The notes: a model not told the origin generated them from the sequence alone. Positions 8,206 through 17,513 are shown, counted from the first letter of the stretch. The stretch: DNA of 64,000 bases from Shinella kummerowiae (GCF_009827055.1 NZ_WUMK01000005.1:434001-498000), one strand, 5' to 3'. A program made the numbers and translations.

Positions 8206-10206
8206 CTACATGAAGTCGCGCGGCACCGCCTTCTCGAACGTCTTCTCGAAAATCTGCGCGTCACCCTCGAAAGCCCGGACGGAGGCCGAGATCAGCCAGT
8301 CCGTCGCCGTGCAGGCGATGGTTGCCGTCGAAACCGTGCGGACGAACCAGCCGGGACGCTGCATGTCGCAGGTCCAGACGGAGGTGCCGGTCATCGACAG
8401 CGGGTCGTCTTGCGCGATCGACCAGAGTTCGTCGCGCACCTGCCGCGTGGCCAACCCCGTGCCCGGATGTTCGAAGAGGCCGGTATCCTCGTAGATCGAA
8501 TATTCCGTCAGGCCGTTCGTGAGATCGCGTTCCACGCCACGGGCGGTCTCGCCGGGGGCGAGTTCGGTATATTTCGGCAGCGGATCGGGATTTGTCGGTT
8601 CCGGGATCGCAACGACCTGATGCGCGCCGAGCTTCGGCAGGGCGAGGCCGAGCGATGCGAGATCGATCGTCACGCCGGCATCCGTCGGCGGTGGCAGCAC
8701 CATTGGCCAATAGGCGGTCGAGAGCGACAGGCGGATGCGATGGCCGGCGCGGAAACGGTAGCCCATCGCGTCGAGCACCAGGCGGATGCGCGTCTTCTCG
8801 CCTCTCGGCATGGCTTTAGGATCGGCATTGCCATCGCGGTGCGCAAGGTTGACGACGCCGAAGGTCACGCGCGTCGCGGTGCCGTCCGGGTGCACATCGA
8901 CGAGGCGGGCGCAGAGGTTGCCGATTTCCGCCTCCGTCGAAAGATCGACTTCCAGCACTGGCTGACCGAGGAAGTCCTGGGGCTCGGTGAGCGGCGGCGT
9001 CTCGATGACGAGTGAGCCGGCATCGTCGAGGCGTTGGTCGAGCGCCATCTCGGCATCCGGCTTCAGCGTGAACCACTCGCCGGCCATGATGCCGGTATCG
9101 AGCGGCGATTTCAGGTAGCGGTCATGACCGCACGCGCCGGCAATCGGCATTCCGGGCGTAAGCGTGCCGTACTGCTCCACGTAGAAGGTCGCCATGTCCG
9201 GCGCCGCCCATCTGTCCTTGGCGATCCAGAAACCGGGATCGACTGCGCGCCGTAGAGCGGGACGGGCGGCGTCCTGGATATAGGCGCGCACCTGTGGGAT
9301 GTTCTCTGCCCCGTTTTGCTCGCCGCGCAGCCAGCGGTTCCACCAGGCGATGGCCTGGCCATGAAAATCCATGCGCGGCTTCGGCCAGGCAAAATGCGGA
9401 TATTTATGGACCCATGGCCCGATCAGCGCCTTGGCCTTGTCGCCAAGCCCCTCGACCGCCTTCAGCGGCGTGCTGCGATACCCGTCCGCCCAGCCGGCGA
9501 TGACAAGGGCGGGCACGGGGAAACCCGCGAAATCCTCACAAATGGAACCGTGTTTCCAGAAGGCGTCGCGTCGCTGGTGTTGCAACCATTCCTCCAGGAA
9601 GAAGGGTTCGTTTTCCAACCGCTCCAGCCACATGTCCTTCCAGCGGTCGCCGACGATCTCCGGATCGGGCGAACGGGATTGATAGGCGAGCATCGTCGCC
9701 GCCCAGGAAAGCTGCGCGGAAAGGTGTGTGCCGTTTTTGTAATGGATATCGTCGTTGTAGCGGTCGACGGTGGAGGCGATAGAGATGACGGCCTTCAGGG
9801 CGGGAGGCTTGAGCGCCGCGACTTGCAGGCAGTTGAAGCCACCCCAGGAGATGCCCATCATGCCCACCGAACCGTTCGACCAGGGTTGCGCCGCGATCCA
9901 GGCAATGAGCTCGCAGGCATTGGCGAGCTCCAGCGGCGTATATTCGCCATCGATGACGCCGTCGGACTCGCCCGAACCGCGGATGTCGACGCGCACGCCG
10001 GCAATGCCCGCGGCGGCGAAGACCGGATAGGTCGATTCATCGCGTGGGCTCGTTCCGTCGCGCTTGCGGTAGGGCAGGAATTCGAAGACGGCGGGCACGG
10101 GATCCTGTTCCGCGCCGTGCGGCATCCAGATGCGTGCGGCAAGCCGCGTTCCATCGGCAAGCGTGATCCACTGGTTTTCGATGACGGTGAAGGTGCGAGA
10201 TGTCAT
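8206..10206 (-). CDS. CocE/NonD family alpha/beta hydrolase (X-Pro dipeptidyl-peptidase S15 type)
   Basis: 666 residues. The N-terminal alpha/beta hydrolase domain carries the nucleophile elbow GMMGISWGGFNCLQ, the acid in VIAGWADGYRS and the catalytic His region LIGPWVHKYPHFAWP. The C-terminal jelly-roll domain typical of CocE/S15 enzymes follows (about 400-660; LEVDLSTEAEIGNLCARLVD). Such enzymes hydrolyse esters or amides (cocaine esterase, glutaryl-acylase and X-Pro peptidase relatives); the substrate here is unknown. No signal peptide is seen, so it is probably cytoplasmic. ATG at 10206 has AGAGGA about 6 bases upstream and is preferred to TTG at 10212. It is divergent from the dehydrogenase-like gene at 10364. 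Confidence 0.88.
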   Translation of the reverse strand: MTSRTFTVIENQWITLADGTRLAARIWMPHGAEQDPVPAVFEFLPYRKRDGTSPRDESTYPVFAAAGIAGVRVDIRGSGESDGVIDGEYTPLELANACELIAWIAAQPWSNGSVGMMGISWGGFNCLQVAALKPPALKAVISIASTVDRYNDDIHYKNGTHLSAQLSWAATMLAYQSRSPDPEIVGDRWKDMWLERLENEPFFLEEWLQHQRRDAFWKHGSICEDFAGFPVPALVIAGWADGYRSTPLKAVEGLGDKAKALIGPWVHKYPHFAWPKPRMDFHGQAIAWWNRWLRGEQNGAENIPQVRAYIQDAARPALRRAVDPGFWIAKDRWAAPDMATFYVEQYGTLTPGMPIAGACGHDRYLKSPLDTGIMAGEWFTLKPDAEMALDQRLDDAGSLVIETPPLTEPQDFLGQPVLEVDLSTEAEIGNLCARLVDVHPDGTATRVTFGVVNLAHRDGNADPKAMPRGEKTRIRLVLDAMGYRFRAGHRIRLSLSTAYWPMVLPPPTDAGVTIDLASLGLALPKLGAHQVVAIPEPTNPDPLPKYTELAPGETARGVERDLTNGLTEYSIYEDTGLFEHPGTGLATRQVRDELWSIAQDDPLSMTGTSVWTCDMQRPGWFVRTVSTATIACTATDWLISASVRAFEGDAQIFEKTFEKAVPRDFM

Positions 10207-10363
10207 GGGCAATCCTCTTCAGGCACCTCTTTATGGAGGGCGCGTAACGGGCGGGCAATACGATGGTTTTGACGTGCCGTGTCGCTTTTGCGTGGCGTCG
10301 CCGCCGCTTGCCCGGTCCGAAAAACTCGCTTACGAAAATGAGGGACGAGCAGGGAGGGGTGCC

Positions 10364-11812
10364 ATGCAGGATCAACAAGCGGATTCAAACGACGGCGGGC
10401 GGTCGGATGAGCCGCAGCGTGCCTATCGGATCCTGATCGCAGATCTCGTCGGTCTGCGCTTCGATGCGGAGGGCAAGCCCGATCCCAGCGAGGTTAAGGC
10501 CCATGTCGAGGCGCGGGGCGGCGTCTTCCATGACGGCGGCTATCAGCGCGAAACGCTGCCGCCGGGCATCCACTTCTTCTACGCTCCCGATCTCAGCGCC
10601 GAGGTCGAGATCATCGCACAGACGGCCGATGGCCGGTACGATGCGCTGATCGCCGCCGCGACCTTCATTCCCAAACAGGCGATCTTCCCGCTTGGCGGCG
10701 TGCGTATCGGTGCCGGTACCGGCAATATGGGCTCGGCCTCCTGGGGTGGTGGCGACGGCGAAGGCGGTGCTGCGCCGTTGATGAACACGCCCGGCATCAA
10801 CAGTCGCGCGACGGCGCAGATGGTGATGAAAGCTATTTTGAAGGTCACGCCCGATCTCCCGGTCGATCTCCTGCATCAGCGCGTTGCTGCGGGTGATTTC
10901 GATACCGGCCGCGACCTCAAGTCTTACCCGACCGCCAAGCTCGAAGGTCGCCGCATGGCGGTGCTGGGGTACGGCAATATCGGCCGCGAAGTGGCGAAAC
11001 TCGGCCGCGCCTTCGGCATGGACGTCGTGGTCTATGCCCGTGCCAAACACCGGCAATGGATCGAGGCCGAGGGTTTTGGCTATGCGCAGACGCCGGTGGA
11101 GGCAGCAACGGGTGCCGACGTGCTCTCCGCCCATGTCGGCCTCGGCCGGCTCGATGCGGAGAGCCACACCTACGCCAATGCGGGCATCGTCGGCGAGGCG
11201 GTGCTGTCGGCGATGAACCGGGGCGCTGTCGTGGTGAACTACGATCGCGGCGAGGTGGTGGATGTGAGCGCCCTCGACCGGGCGATCGCCTCGGGACAGG
11301 TGCGCCACGCCGCCATCGACGCCGACCTCTTCAAGAACACGACGAGCGGCGTCCTGAGCGGCCCCATGCAGCCCTATCTCAAACTCGCCGAGCGCCATCC
11401 CGGCAAGCTCGAATTGCTGCCGCATGCGGCGGCCGATACGGATCATCCGTCGCGGGTGGCGGGTGCCTGCCAGGCCGTCGACCAGATGATCGACGCCATC
11501 CGCCATCGTCGCGTCACCAATCTGAAGGGCGCTCTGCCTGAAGGCTATGTTGATGCAGGCGCAAAGGTGCCGCATGGCATCGGGCGTCTCACGACCGCCA
11601 CGCTGGCGGCAGCGGCCGTTGATCCGCGTTTTGCGGAACTGCACGACATTTCCCGCGAGATCGCCGATACGCTCGAGGCCATCGTGGAAGCGGTGGATGA
11701 GGGCATGACGCATCAGCCGGCCGATGGCGACGTGGCCGCGCTCACCCATTTGCTGCTGCGTCAGCGCCGCCTGATCGACGCGCTTGGTCTGGATGGGCCG
11801 GCGGGCGGCTAG
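10364..11812 (+). CDS. D-2-hydroxyacid dehydrogenase-like NAD(P)-binding protein
   Basis: 482 residues. The Rossmann motif VLGYGNIGREVAKLGRAFGM (about residues 201-220), the segment GAVVVNYDRGEVVDVSALDRAI and the pattern ADVLSAHVGLG belong to the D-isomer specific 2-hydroxyacid dehydrogenase family (phosphoglycerate/formate dehydrogenase type). The expected catalytic NxARG reads NYDRG, so the catalytic Arg region is altered; the His region is HAAADTDHPSR. The protein is longer than a standard 330-residue family member, with a long N-terminus and a C-terminal helical extension. GGGAGGGG precedes the ATG at 10364. The frame is open further upstream, but that part overlaps the divergent hydrolase. 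Confidence 0.75.
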   Translation: MQDQQADSNDGGRSDEPQRAYRILIADLVGLRFDAEGKPDPSEVKAHVEARGGVFHDGGYQRETLPPGIHFFYAPDLSAEVEIIAQTADGRYDALIAAATFIPKQAIFPLGGVRIGAGTGNMGSASWGGGDGEGGAAPLMNTPGINSRATAQMVMKAILKVTPDLPVDLLHQRVAAGDFDTGRDLKSYPTAKLEGRRMAVLGYGNIGREVAKLGRAFGMDVVVYARAKHRQWIEAEGFGYAQTPVEAATGADVLSAHVGLGRLDAESHTYANAGIVGEAVLSAMNRGAVVVNYDRGEVVDVSALDRAIASGQVRHAAIDADLFKNTTSGVLSGPMQPYLKLAERHPGKLELLPHAAADTDHPSRVAGACQAVDQMIDAIRHRRVTNLKGALPEGYVDAGAKVPHGIGRLTTATLAAAAVDPRFAELHDISREIADTLEAIVEAVDEGMTHQPADGDVAALTHLLLRQRRLIDALGLDGPAGG

Positions 11813-11817
11813 GGCGA

Positions 11818-11842
11818 GGAACTTTCGCGCGCACCACAAGTT
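11818..11842 (+). promoter_or_regulatory. Possible EcfG-like promoter, overlapping a 7-bp inverted repeat
   Basis: GGAAC, 16 bases, AGTT upstream of the small membrane protein gene at 11876, with the same one-base departure from consensus as the site at 2591. The stretch also reads as the inverted repeat GGAACTT ... AAGTTCC (11818-11845), so it could be a weak terminator of the preceding gene or an operator. The promoter reading is tentative. Confidence 0.35.
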
Positions 11843-11875
11843 CCTTCCCTGACGCGATATCAGGGAGTGCACGCC

Positions 11876-12247
11876 ATGACCCATCAGCAAGACGAACGCG
11901 GCGACCCGCTGAGCCGCACCCATGATCCCGCCCGCAAGCACTATGCAGCGCAGGAAAGCCGTCAGGGCGGTCTGGGCCGGCCAGTGCTGAAGGTGCTCGG
12001 CATCAGCCTTGCGCTCGCGCTCCTCGTCTGGGGTGGTGTCGAGATCTGGGGTGAGCAGAGCGATCCCGCCGACCCGGTCGATGCGTCTCAGACCTCTTCC
12101 ACATCAGGCGGCACGCCGACGCAGGATACGATCGACAATACGGTTCCAGGCGGCAACGAAGTCGTTCCGACGGATCGCGATCCGACCGCGCAGTCCGGTT
12201 CGGGCGGTGACAGCCAGAGCGTCACGCCGGACGGAACGGCCAACTAA
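11876..12247 (+). CDS. Small single-pass membrane protein, function unknown
   Basis: 123 residues, not recognised. The N-terminus is hydrophilic (THQQDERGDPLSRTHDPARK), one transmembrane segment follows (VLKVLGISLALALLVWGGVE, about residues 39-58), and the C-terminal 60 residues are Ser/Thr/Gly/Asp-rich and likely disordered, probably on the periplasmic side. ATG at 11876 has CAGGGAG about 9 bases upstream; GTG at 11867 would add three residues. A possible stress promoter precedes it. The N-terminus is short of positive charge, so the topology is uncertain. Confidence 0.65.
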   Translation: MTHQQDERGDPLSRTHDPARKHYAAQESRQGGLGRPVLKVLGISLALALLVWGGVEIWGEQSDPADPVDASQTSSTSGGTPTQDTIDNTVPGGNEVVPTDRDPTAQSGSGGDSQSVTPDGTAN

Positions 12248-12267
12248 ACGACTGAAACGCGAGCGAC

Positions 12268-12292
12268 GGTCGGCCTCTTAGAGAGGCCGGCC
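12268..12292. terminator. Hairpin between convergent genes
   Basis: GGTCGGCCTC / GAGGCCGGCC with a 5-base loop (one G-T pair). It covers the last codons of the P1 peptidase gene and follows the small membrane protein gene by 20 bases. There is no strong T run, so it may be a weak terminator or an RNA-stabilising stem. Confidence 0.5.
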
Positions 12293-13402
12293 GTATTGCT
12301 GCATGACGGCCATCAGCTGATCGTGTTTGATCGCATCGATGCGGAAGCGGTCATGCGGCGTGCCGCCACTATCCTCCGCCGCCAGCATGGCATTGACCAC
12401 CGCCTCTTCCACGCTCTCCACCGCCGCCAGATAGACCGGGTCGAGATGTTCGTCGTTGATAATGTCGAGGCTGAGCATGGCCGGGGCCTTGTGCGTCATA
12501 GGCTGCGGATTGGCCGTCGAGAAGGCGAGGAAGATATCGCCGGAATTGTTGCCGCCGGGCGTGCCGTTGCGGCCGATACCAATGGCGGCGCGGCGGGCGA
12601 GGCGCTTCAACTGATGCGGCGCCATCGGCAGATCCGTGGCGATGACAACGATGATCGAGCCGCGCTCCTTAAGCTGGCTTTGTGGTGTGTTGTCCTGAAG
12701 ATGTTTTCCGACGGGCACGCCGCAGATCGTCAGCCAGTCGCGCTGGCCGTGGTTGGCCTGAACGAGCGTGCCGATCGTATAGTCCTTGCCGCCCAAGGAA
12801 ACGACGCGCGATGTCGTGCCGGTGCCACCCTTGAAGCCATAGGTGATCATGCCCGTGCCGCCACCGCAATTGCCCTCCGAGACGGGGCCGCGCGATAGGT
12901 TTTCCAGCGCGGTACGCACATCCGCTTCCGTGACCGGCAGGCCATTGATGTCGTTCAGCACGCCGTCATAGGTCTCGGCGATGACAGGCATGAGCCAGAG
13001 AAAATCGCCGACCTCGTAGGTCGAGGCATAGCGCTCCAGCATCCAGCGGGTCGTCGTATGATGGGTGATACCGACGCCGTGGGTGTTGGTGATCATCACC
13101 GGGCCGAGAAAGGTGCCGCCGTCCTCGATCCAGTGCGTGCCGGTCATCTCGCCATTGCCGTTGAAACGGTGCACGCCCGCATAGACAGGGACCGGCGTCT
13201 CGCTGTCGGCATGTGGAAGGATGGCGGTGACGCCGGTGCGCACCGGCAGCTTGCGGCCCGGTCGCGGTGTCTCTTCCTGAATGGTGCGGAAACCGACGGC
13301 GAGGCCATCGACATCGGTGATGGCGTTGAGGGGGCCGGTGCGGCCGGTGAAGGGCAGGCCGAGGGCCCGGGCGCGGGGTTTCGTCGTCTGGGTCATGGTC
13401 AT
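12278..13402 (-). CDS. P1 family peptidase (DmpA/BapA-like aminopeptidase)
   Basis: 374 residues. The N-terminus PLNAITDVDGLAVGFRTI, the middle GGGTGMITYGFKGGTGTTSR and the segment NNSGDIFLAFSTAN identify the DmpA/endotype 6-aminohexanoate oligomer hydrolase group. These are Ntn-type enzymes that cleave themselves before a nucleophilic Ser, here expected in the SGDIF motif, to form alpha and beta chains. DmpA and BapA release N-terminal D- or beta-amino acids from peptides and amides. The ATG at 13402 overlaps the stop of the permease gene upstream by 4 bases (ATGA), so it is the last gene of the polyamine-type transporter operon. The longer open frame to 13663 overlaps the permease. Confidence 0.87.
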   Translation of the reverse strand: MTMTQTTKPRARALGLPFTGRTGPLNAITDVDGLAVGFRTIQEETPRPGRKLPVRTGVTAILPHADSETPVPVYAGVHRFNGNGEMTGTHWIEDGGTFLGPVMITNTHGVGITHHTTTRWMLERYASTYEVGDFLWLMPVIAETYDGVLNDINGLPVTEADVRTALENLSRGPVSEGNCGGGTGMITYGFKGGTGTTSRVVSLGGKDYTIGTLVQANHGQRDWLTICGVPVGKHLQDNTPQSQLKERGSIIVVIATDLPMAPHQLKRLARRAAIGIGRNGTPGGNNSGDIFLAFSTANPQPMTHKAPAMLSLDIINDEHLDPVYLAAVESVEEAVVNAMLAAEDSGGTPHDRFRIDAIKHDQLMAVMQQYGRPL

Positions 13403-14229
13403 TTCTGCCGGGAGCGAAGGTAGAGGCCGAGCGAGGCGATGACGAAGGAGAAGGTCAGCATCATCACCGCGATGGCGTTGATCTCCGGCTTGATGCCGCG
13501 CCGGAGCATGGCGAAGATGAACATCGGCAGGGTCGTCACATCGACGCCGGCGATGAAGTAGGTGATGACCAGGTCGTCCATCGAGATGATGAAGGCGAGC
13601 AGCGCACCGCCGACGATGCCGGGCAGGAGCTGCGGAAACACCACCCTGCGAAAGGTTGTCCACTCATTGGCGCCGAGGTCGGCCGAGGCGTGTTCCAGCG
13701 TGCGATCCATGCCGGCGAGCCGGGCGGAGACGACGATGAAGACATAGGAGATCAGGAAGGTGCACTGGCCGATGATGATCGTCGTCAGCCCGAGATTGAC
13801 GCCGGCATTGACGAAGAAGATCAGCAGCGCGATGCCGAGCACGATATCCGGCATCAGCATCGGCATGAACATGACGACGCGGTAGAAGCGCCGGCCGAAG
13901 AAATCGAAGCGATAGAGCGCGATGGCGATTGCCGTGCCGAGCACGGTGGCGATGGTCGTCGTGGAGGTGGCGATCATCAGGCTGTTCCAGACGGCCTGCA
14001 CGAGCTGGTCGGTCGATTCGATATAAAGCGCGCTTTCCGAAATCGCCGTCTTGAAGCCGAGGACCTGGGCGTACCAATCGGTGGTGAAACCCGTCCAGGT
14101 CATCATGTTGATCGGGTTGGAATTGAACGAATAGACCGCGATCAGCACCAGCGGGATGTAGATGAAGGCGAAGAACAGCGCGGTGTAGCCGATGAGGCTG
14201 CCGCGGGCGAGGGAGGCCAAAATCTTCAT
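13399..14229 (-). CDS. ABC transporter permease, PotC type
   Basis: 276 residues with six hydrophobic segments. The EAA-type cytoplasmic loop reads EHASADLGANEWTTFRRVVF (about residues 170-190), followed by FPQLLPGIVGGALLAFIISM. Family: inner-membrane permease of spermidine/putrescine-type importers. AGGGAGGA lies 6 bases before ATG 14229. It follows the PotB-like gene by 13 bases and overlaps the peptidase gene by 4. Segments GYTALFFAFIYIPLVLIAVY and YSFNSNPINMMTWTGFTTDW are close to PotC sequences. Confidence 0.9.
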   Translation of the reverse strand: MKILASLARGSLIGYTALFFAFIYIPLVLIAVYSFNSNPINMMTWTGFTTDWYAQVLGFKTAISESALYIESTDQLVQAVWNSLMIATSTTTIATVLGTAIAIALYRFDFFGRRFYRVVMFMPMLMPDIVLGIALLIFFVNAGVNLGLTTIIIGQCTFLISYVFIVVSARLAGMDRTLEHASADLGANEWTTFRRVVFPQLLPGIVGGALLAFIISMDDLVITYFIAGVDVTTLPMFIFAMLRRGIKPEINAIAVMMLTFSFVIASLGLYLRSRQK

Positions 14230-14242
14230 GGACAGTCCTCCC

Positions 14243-15145
14243 TCAGCGCCCGGTCGCGGCATCGATGCCGCGGCGGCCGGACACGATGACATAGACGAAA
14301 AGCAGAACCAGCATGACGGCCATCACCATCATGGCGAGCGCCGAACCGAACGGCCAGTTACGCGCGGCGAGGAACTGCTGCTCGATGAGGTTGCCGAGCA
14401 TCATCACCTTGGCGCCGCCAAGGATGGCTGGCACGACGAAATTGCCGAGCGCCGGGATGAAGACGATCACCGCGCCACCGGCAATGCCGGGTGCGGTCAG
14501 CGGCAGAATGATGCGCAGAAAGGTTCGGATTGGCCCGGCGCCGAGATCGAGCGAGGCGCGCACCAGCGTCCAGTCGAGCTTTTCGACGCTGGCATAGACC
14601 GGCATGAACATGAACGGGATGAAGATATAGACCATGCCGAGGATGATCGCCCCGTCGGTATAGATCAGTTCCAGCGGCCGGGCGATGACGCCGGTGTTCA
14701 GCAGCACCGAATTCACGAGACCGGTCTGGCGCAGGATCAGCACCCAGATGAACAGCCGCACGATGAGGCTGGTGAAGAAGGGCAGTGTGATGAGGAAGAG
14801 GCAAAAGTTCTTCCAGCGCTCGGAAAGCCGGCTTATGCAGAAGGCGGCCGGATAGCAGACGATGAGCGTGGCGATGACGGTCAGTGCAGCGATCTTCAGC
14901 GAACGTAAAAAAATCGCGATATAGACCGGGTCGAAATCCTCGAACATCGGATCGGCGAAGCCGAGGATGCGACCGTAATTGTGCGGATACCAGGTCCATT
15001 CCACGCCGCCATAAAGGCCGGGTGCCAGAAAGCTCGTCACGATCATGATGGCGAGCGGGCCGAGGAAGAAGACGGCGAGGAACAGCGAGACCGGCCCGAG
15101 CAGCAGGCCGAGCTGGGCGCGGCGGCGAAGCGCAATCGATGACAT
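14243..15145 (-). CDS. ABC transporter permease, PotB type
   Basis: 300 residues and about six membrane segments, starting LGLLLGPVSLFLAVFFLGPL. The EAA loop reads VRASLDLGAGPIRTFLRIIL, then PLTAPGIAGGAVIVFIPALG. It pairs with the PotC-like permease to form the membrane channel of a polyamine-type importer. The ATG at 15145 is one base past the ATPase gene stop, so the two are probably coupled. An open frame extending to 15601 lies inside the ATPase gene and is not used. Confidence 0.9.
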   Translation of the reverse strand: MSSIALRRRAQLGLLLGPVSLFLAVFFLGPLAIMIVTSFLAPGLYGGVEWTWYPHNYGRILGFADPMFEDFDPVYIAIFLRSLKIAALTVIATLIVCYPAAFCISRLSERWKNFCLFLITLPFFTSLIVRLFIWVLILRQTGLVNSVLLNTGVIARPLELIYTDGAIILGMVYIFIPFMFMPVYASVEKLDWTLVRASLDLGAGPIRTFLRIILPLTAPGIAGGAVIVFIPALGNFVVPAILGGAKVMMLGNLIEQQFLAARNWPFGSALAMMVMAVMLVLLFVYVIVSGRRGIDAATGR

Positions 15146-15146
15146 G

Positions 15147-16229
15147 TCAGGCCGCCTCCGCCGGAATGAGGTGCACGGCTGCCGGATCATAGGCGAGGCG
15201 CGCGCGGCGCGACTGCTCGATCTCGCCGACGAGATTGCGGCGGGTCGCCGGGATTTCCGCGATGACGCGGCGGCCTGCGGCGGTGCGGCCGAACAGTTCG
15301 AAGGTGGAGCCGACAAAGACGATCTGTTCGAGGTCGACATCGAGGCTCGGCGCGGCATCGTCCGGCTGGGCGATAAAGAACTGCTCCGGGCGGATGAGGG
15401 CTGTTGCGGTGCCCGTCGTTTGCACCTTGGCATGCGTGATGGAGAGACCGTCGGCCGTGAGCAACTGCCCGCCGATCGCTTCGCCCTCGAAGAGGTTGCT
15501 CGCTCCGACGAAGGTGGCGACGAAACTGTTCTTCGGCTGGTCGTAGATGGCGCGCGGCGTGTCGAGCTGCTGGATGCGGCCGCCGGAGAGCACGGCGACA
15601 CGATCCGACATGGTCAGCGCCTCCTGCTGGTCGTGCGTGACGAAGATGAAGGAGATGCCGAGCTCGTGCTGGAGCGTCTTCAGCTCGATTTGCATGGCCT
15701 GGCGCAGGTTCTTGTCCAGCGCGGATAACGGCTCGTCGAGCAGCAGCAGTTTCGGGCGCGCGATGATCGCACGGGCGAGCGCCACGCGCTGTTGCTGGCC
15801 GCCGGACAGTTGCCGCGGCTTGCGGCCCTCCATGCCTTGGAGGCCGACCATGCGCAACGCGTCGGCGACGCGTTTGGTGCGCTCCGCCTTCGCGACACCG
15901 GCAACTTCCAAGGCATAGGCAGTGTTTTCGCCGACCGTCATATGCGGGAACAGAGCGTAGTTCTGGAAGACGGTATTGACCGGGCGGCGATAGGGCGGCC
16001 GGTCGGTGATGTCTTCGCCGTCGATCAGGATGCGACCGGCATCGAGCTCGACGAAGCCGCTGATCGCCTGGAGCAACGTGGTCTTGCCGCAGCCGGACGG
16101 CCCGAGCAGCGTCAGGAATTCGTTGCGCGAGACATCGAGGTCGATCGCGTCGAGCGCCGTGACGGTATGGCCTTCGGGCGTGGCAAAGGCTTTCGCCGCC
16201 TTCTCCAGGCGGACTATGGAATCTCGCAT
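15147..16229 (-). CDS. ABC transporter ATP-binding protein, PotA type
   Basis: 360 residues. Walker [13 protein letters not shown] (about 43-54), Q-loop [15 protein letters not shown], signature [15 protein letters not shown] and Walker [13 protein letters not shown], with switch His in FVTHDQ. The C-terminal 110 residues form the TOBE regulatory domain of the PotA/UgpC group. It powers import of polyamines or related cations by the PotB/PotC-like permeases downstream. It is divergent from the binding-protein gene at 16393, with a 163-base shared promoter region holding a dyad at 16246. First gene of the minus-strand operon. Confidence 0.92.
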   Translation of the reverse strand: MRDSIVRLEKAAKAFATPEGHTVTALDAIDLDVSRNEFLTLLGPSGCGKTTLLQAISGFVELDAGRILIDGEDITDRPPYRRPVNTVFQNYALFPHMTVGENTAYALEVAGVAKAERTKRVADALRMVGLQGMEGRKPRQLSGGQQQRVALARAIIARPKLLLLDEPLSALDKNLRQAMQIELKTLQHELGISFIFVTHDQQEALTMSDRVAVLSGGRIQQLDTPRAIYDQPKNSFVATFVGASNLFEGEAIGGQLLTADGLSITHAKVQTTGTATALIRPEQFFIAQPDDAAPSLDVDLEQIVFVGSTFELFGRTAAGRRVIAEIPATRRNLVGEIEQSRRARLAYDPAAVHLIPAEAA

Positions 16230-16245
16230 CGTCGTTCCCCATTAT

Positions 16246-16259
16246 GTTATAAAAATAAC
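16246..16259. promoter_or_regulatory. Dyad in divergent promoter, candidate RpiR operator
   Basis: GTTAT-AAAA-ATAAC, a perfect 5-bp inverted repeat in an AT-rich patch 16 bases upstream of the minus-strand ATPase start and 134 bases before the binding-protein start. The RpiR regulator encoded at 17514 is the obvious candidate to bind it. It could also hold the -10 of one promoter. Binding is inferred. Confidence 0.45.
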
Positions 16260-16392
16260 GCTTGTGCGATTTGGATATCTGGATACCATTTACGCATCCA
16301 AGTCAACGGCCGACAGAAGCCGGGACGGGAACAGGCGGCGCAAAGGAAAGCGCCGGGGCCTCGACGGGCCAAACCACCAGAGGAGACTATCG

Positions 16393-17463
16393 ATGACAAA
16401 ATTTGATCGTGCCGGTGCATCCGGTCTTCGCGCTCTGGCGTGCAGTACCGCTCTCTCGCTTGCCGCCCTCGTGGCAGGTGCAAGCATGGCGGGTGCCGCC
16501 GAACTCAACGTTTACAACTGGGGCGAATACATCAATCCGGAGGTCCTGAAGAAGTTCGAGGAGGAGACCCAGATCAAGGTCAATCTCTCGACCTATTCCT
16601 CCAACGAGGAAATGCTGGCGAAAATCCAGGGCGGCGCCACGGGCTATGACGTCGTCTTTCCGTCGGTGCACATGCAGGACATCATGGCCAAGCTCGACCT
16701 GCTCGAGAAGACAGACATCAACACCTATGAAGGCTTCAAGAACATCGATCCCGCCTTCCTGCGCGCGAAAAGCGATCCGAAGGGCGAATATTGCCTGCCC
16801 TATGCGTGGGGTTCGGTCGGCATCTTCTACAATCGCACGATCCTCGGCAAGGATATCACCGGATGGAAGGACCTGATCGAAACGGTCAAGGCGAAGGGGC
16901 TGAAGTTCACGCTGCTCGACGACATGCGCGAGGTGCTGGCCGTCGGCCTCATGCTGAACGGCCACAAGATCAACTCGACCGATCCGGCCGAATTGCAGCA
17001 GGCGGCGGATACGATCATCGCCATGAAGCCCGACGTCGCGGCCTTCACCTATGACACGCGCCCGATGGTGCAGTCGGGTGACGTGGCGGCCGGCCATTTC
17101 TTCGTCGGCGCCATGGTCGATGTCTTCGGCAATGAGAAGGATCTCGGCTACGTGATCCCGGAAGAGGGCGCGACGATGTACCAGGAGGATGCCTGCGTGC
17201 TGAAGAGCGCGCCGAACAAGGAAAACGCCATAAAATTCCTCCAGTTCTACACGCGCCCCGAGATCGTCGCGCTCAACGTCTCGCAGCAGACAAACGGCAC
17301 GGCCAACGTTCCGGCACGGGAATTGACCCCGGAAAAGATCAAGAATAGCAAGGAGATCAATCCGCCGGCGGAAACGATGGCGCGTCTCCAGATCTTCGAG
17401 GACCTGGGGCCCGCGCTGCGCCAGCTGGATCGTGTCTGGACGAAGGTGAAGACTGCGCAGTAG
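16393..17463 (+). CDS. Polyamine-type ABC transporter substrate-binding protein (PotD/PotF-like)
   Basis: 356 residues. The N-terminal signal peptide (about residues 1-36, ending ASMAGA) is followed by ELNVYNWGEYINPEVLKKFE, the typical start of PotD/PotF-like proteins. Further family segments are GYDVVFPSVHMQ and YCLPYAWGSVGIFYNR. It is periplasmic and would deliver the ligand to the divergent PotABC-like proteins. Family members bind putrescine, spermidine or related compounds; the exact ligand is not fixed by the sequence. AGGAG lies 7 bases before the ATG. The RpiR gene follows after a 50-base gap with a hairpin. Confidence 0.92.
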   Translation: MTKFDRAGASGLRALACSTALSLAALVAGASMAGAAELNVYNWGEYINPEVLKKFEEETQIKVNLSTYSSNEEMLAKIQGGATGYDVVFPSVHMQDIMAKLDLLEKTDINTYEGFKNIDPAFLRAKSDPKGEYCLPYAWGSVGIFYNRTILGKDITGWKDLIETVKAKGLKFTLLDDMREVLAVGLMLNGHKINSTDPAELQQAADTIIAMKPDVAAFTYDTRPMVQSGDVAAGHFFVGAMVDVFGNEKDLGYVIPEEGATMYQEDACVLKSAPNKENAIKFLQFYTRPEIVALNVSQQTNGTANVPARELTPEKIKNSKEINPPAETMARLQIFEDLGPALRQLDRVWTKVKTAQ

Positions 17464-17471
17464 AGGCGCTG

Positions 17472-17497
17472 GCCCGCCTGTCTCCGGATGGGCGGGC
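17472..17497 (+). terminator. Intercistronic hairpin after the binding-protein gene
   Basis: GCCCGCC (17472-17478) and GGCGGGC (17491-17497) form a 7-bp GC stem with a 12-base loop, directly after the binding-protein stop. With little T after it, it probably stabilises the abundant binding-protein mRNA or partly ends transcription before the regulator gene. Confidence 0.5.
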
Positions 17498-17513
17498 TTC
17501 GAGGAGGGGCGAC

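Noticed and set aside
11818-11845. Inverted repeat GGAACTT/AAGTTCC read as a terminator of the dehydrogenase-like gene
   Set aside because: The loop is 14 bases and there is no T run, so it is listed as a possible EcfG-like promoter with low confidence instead.
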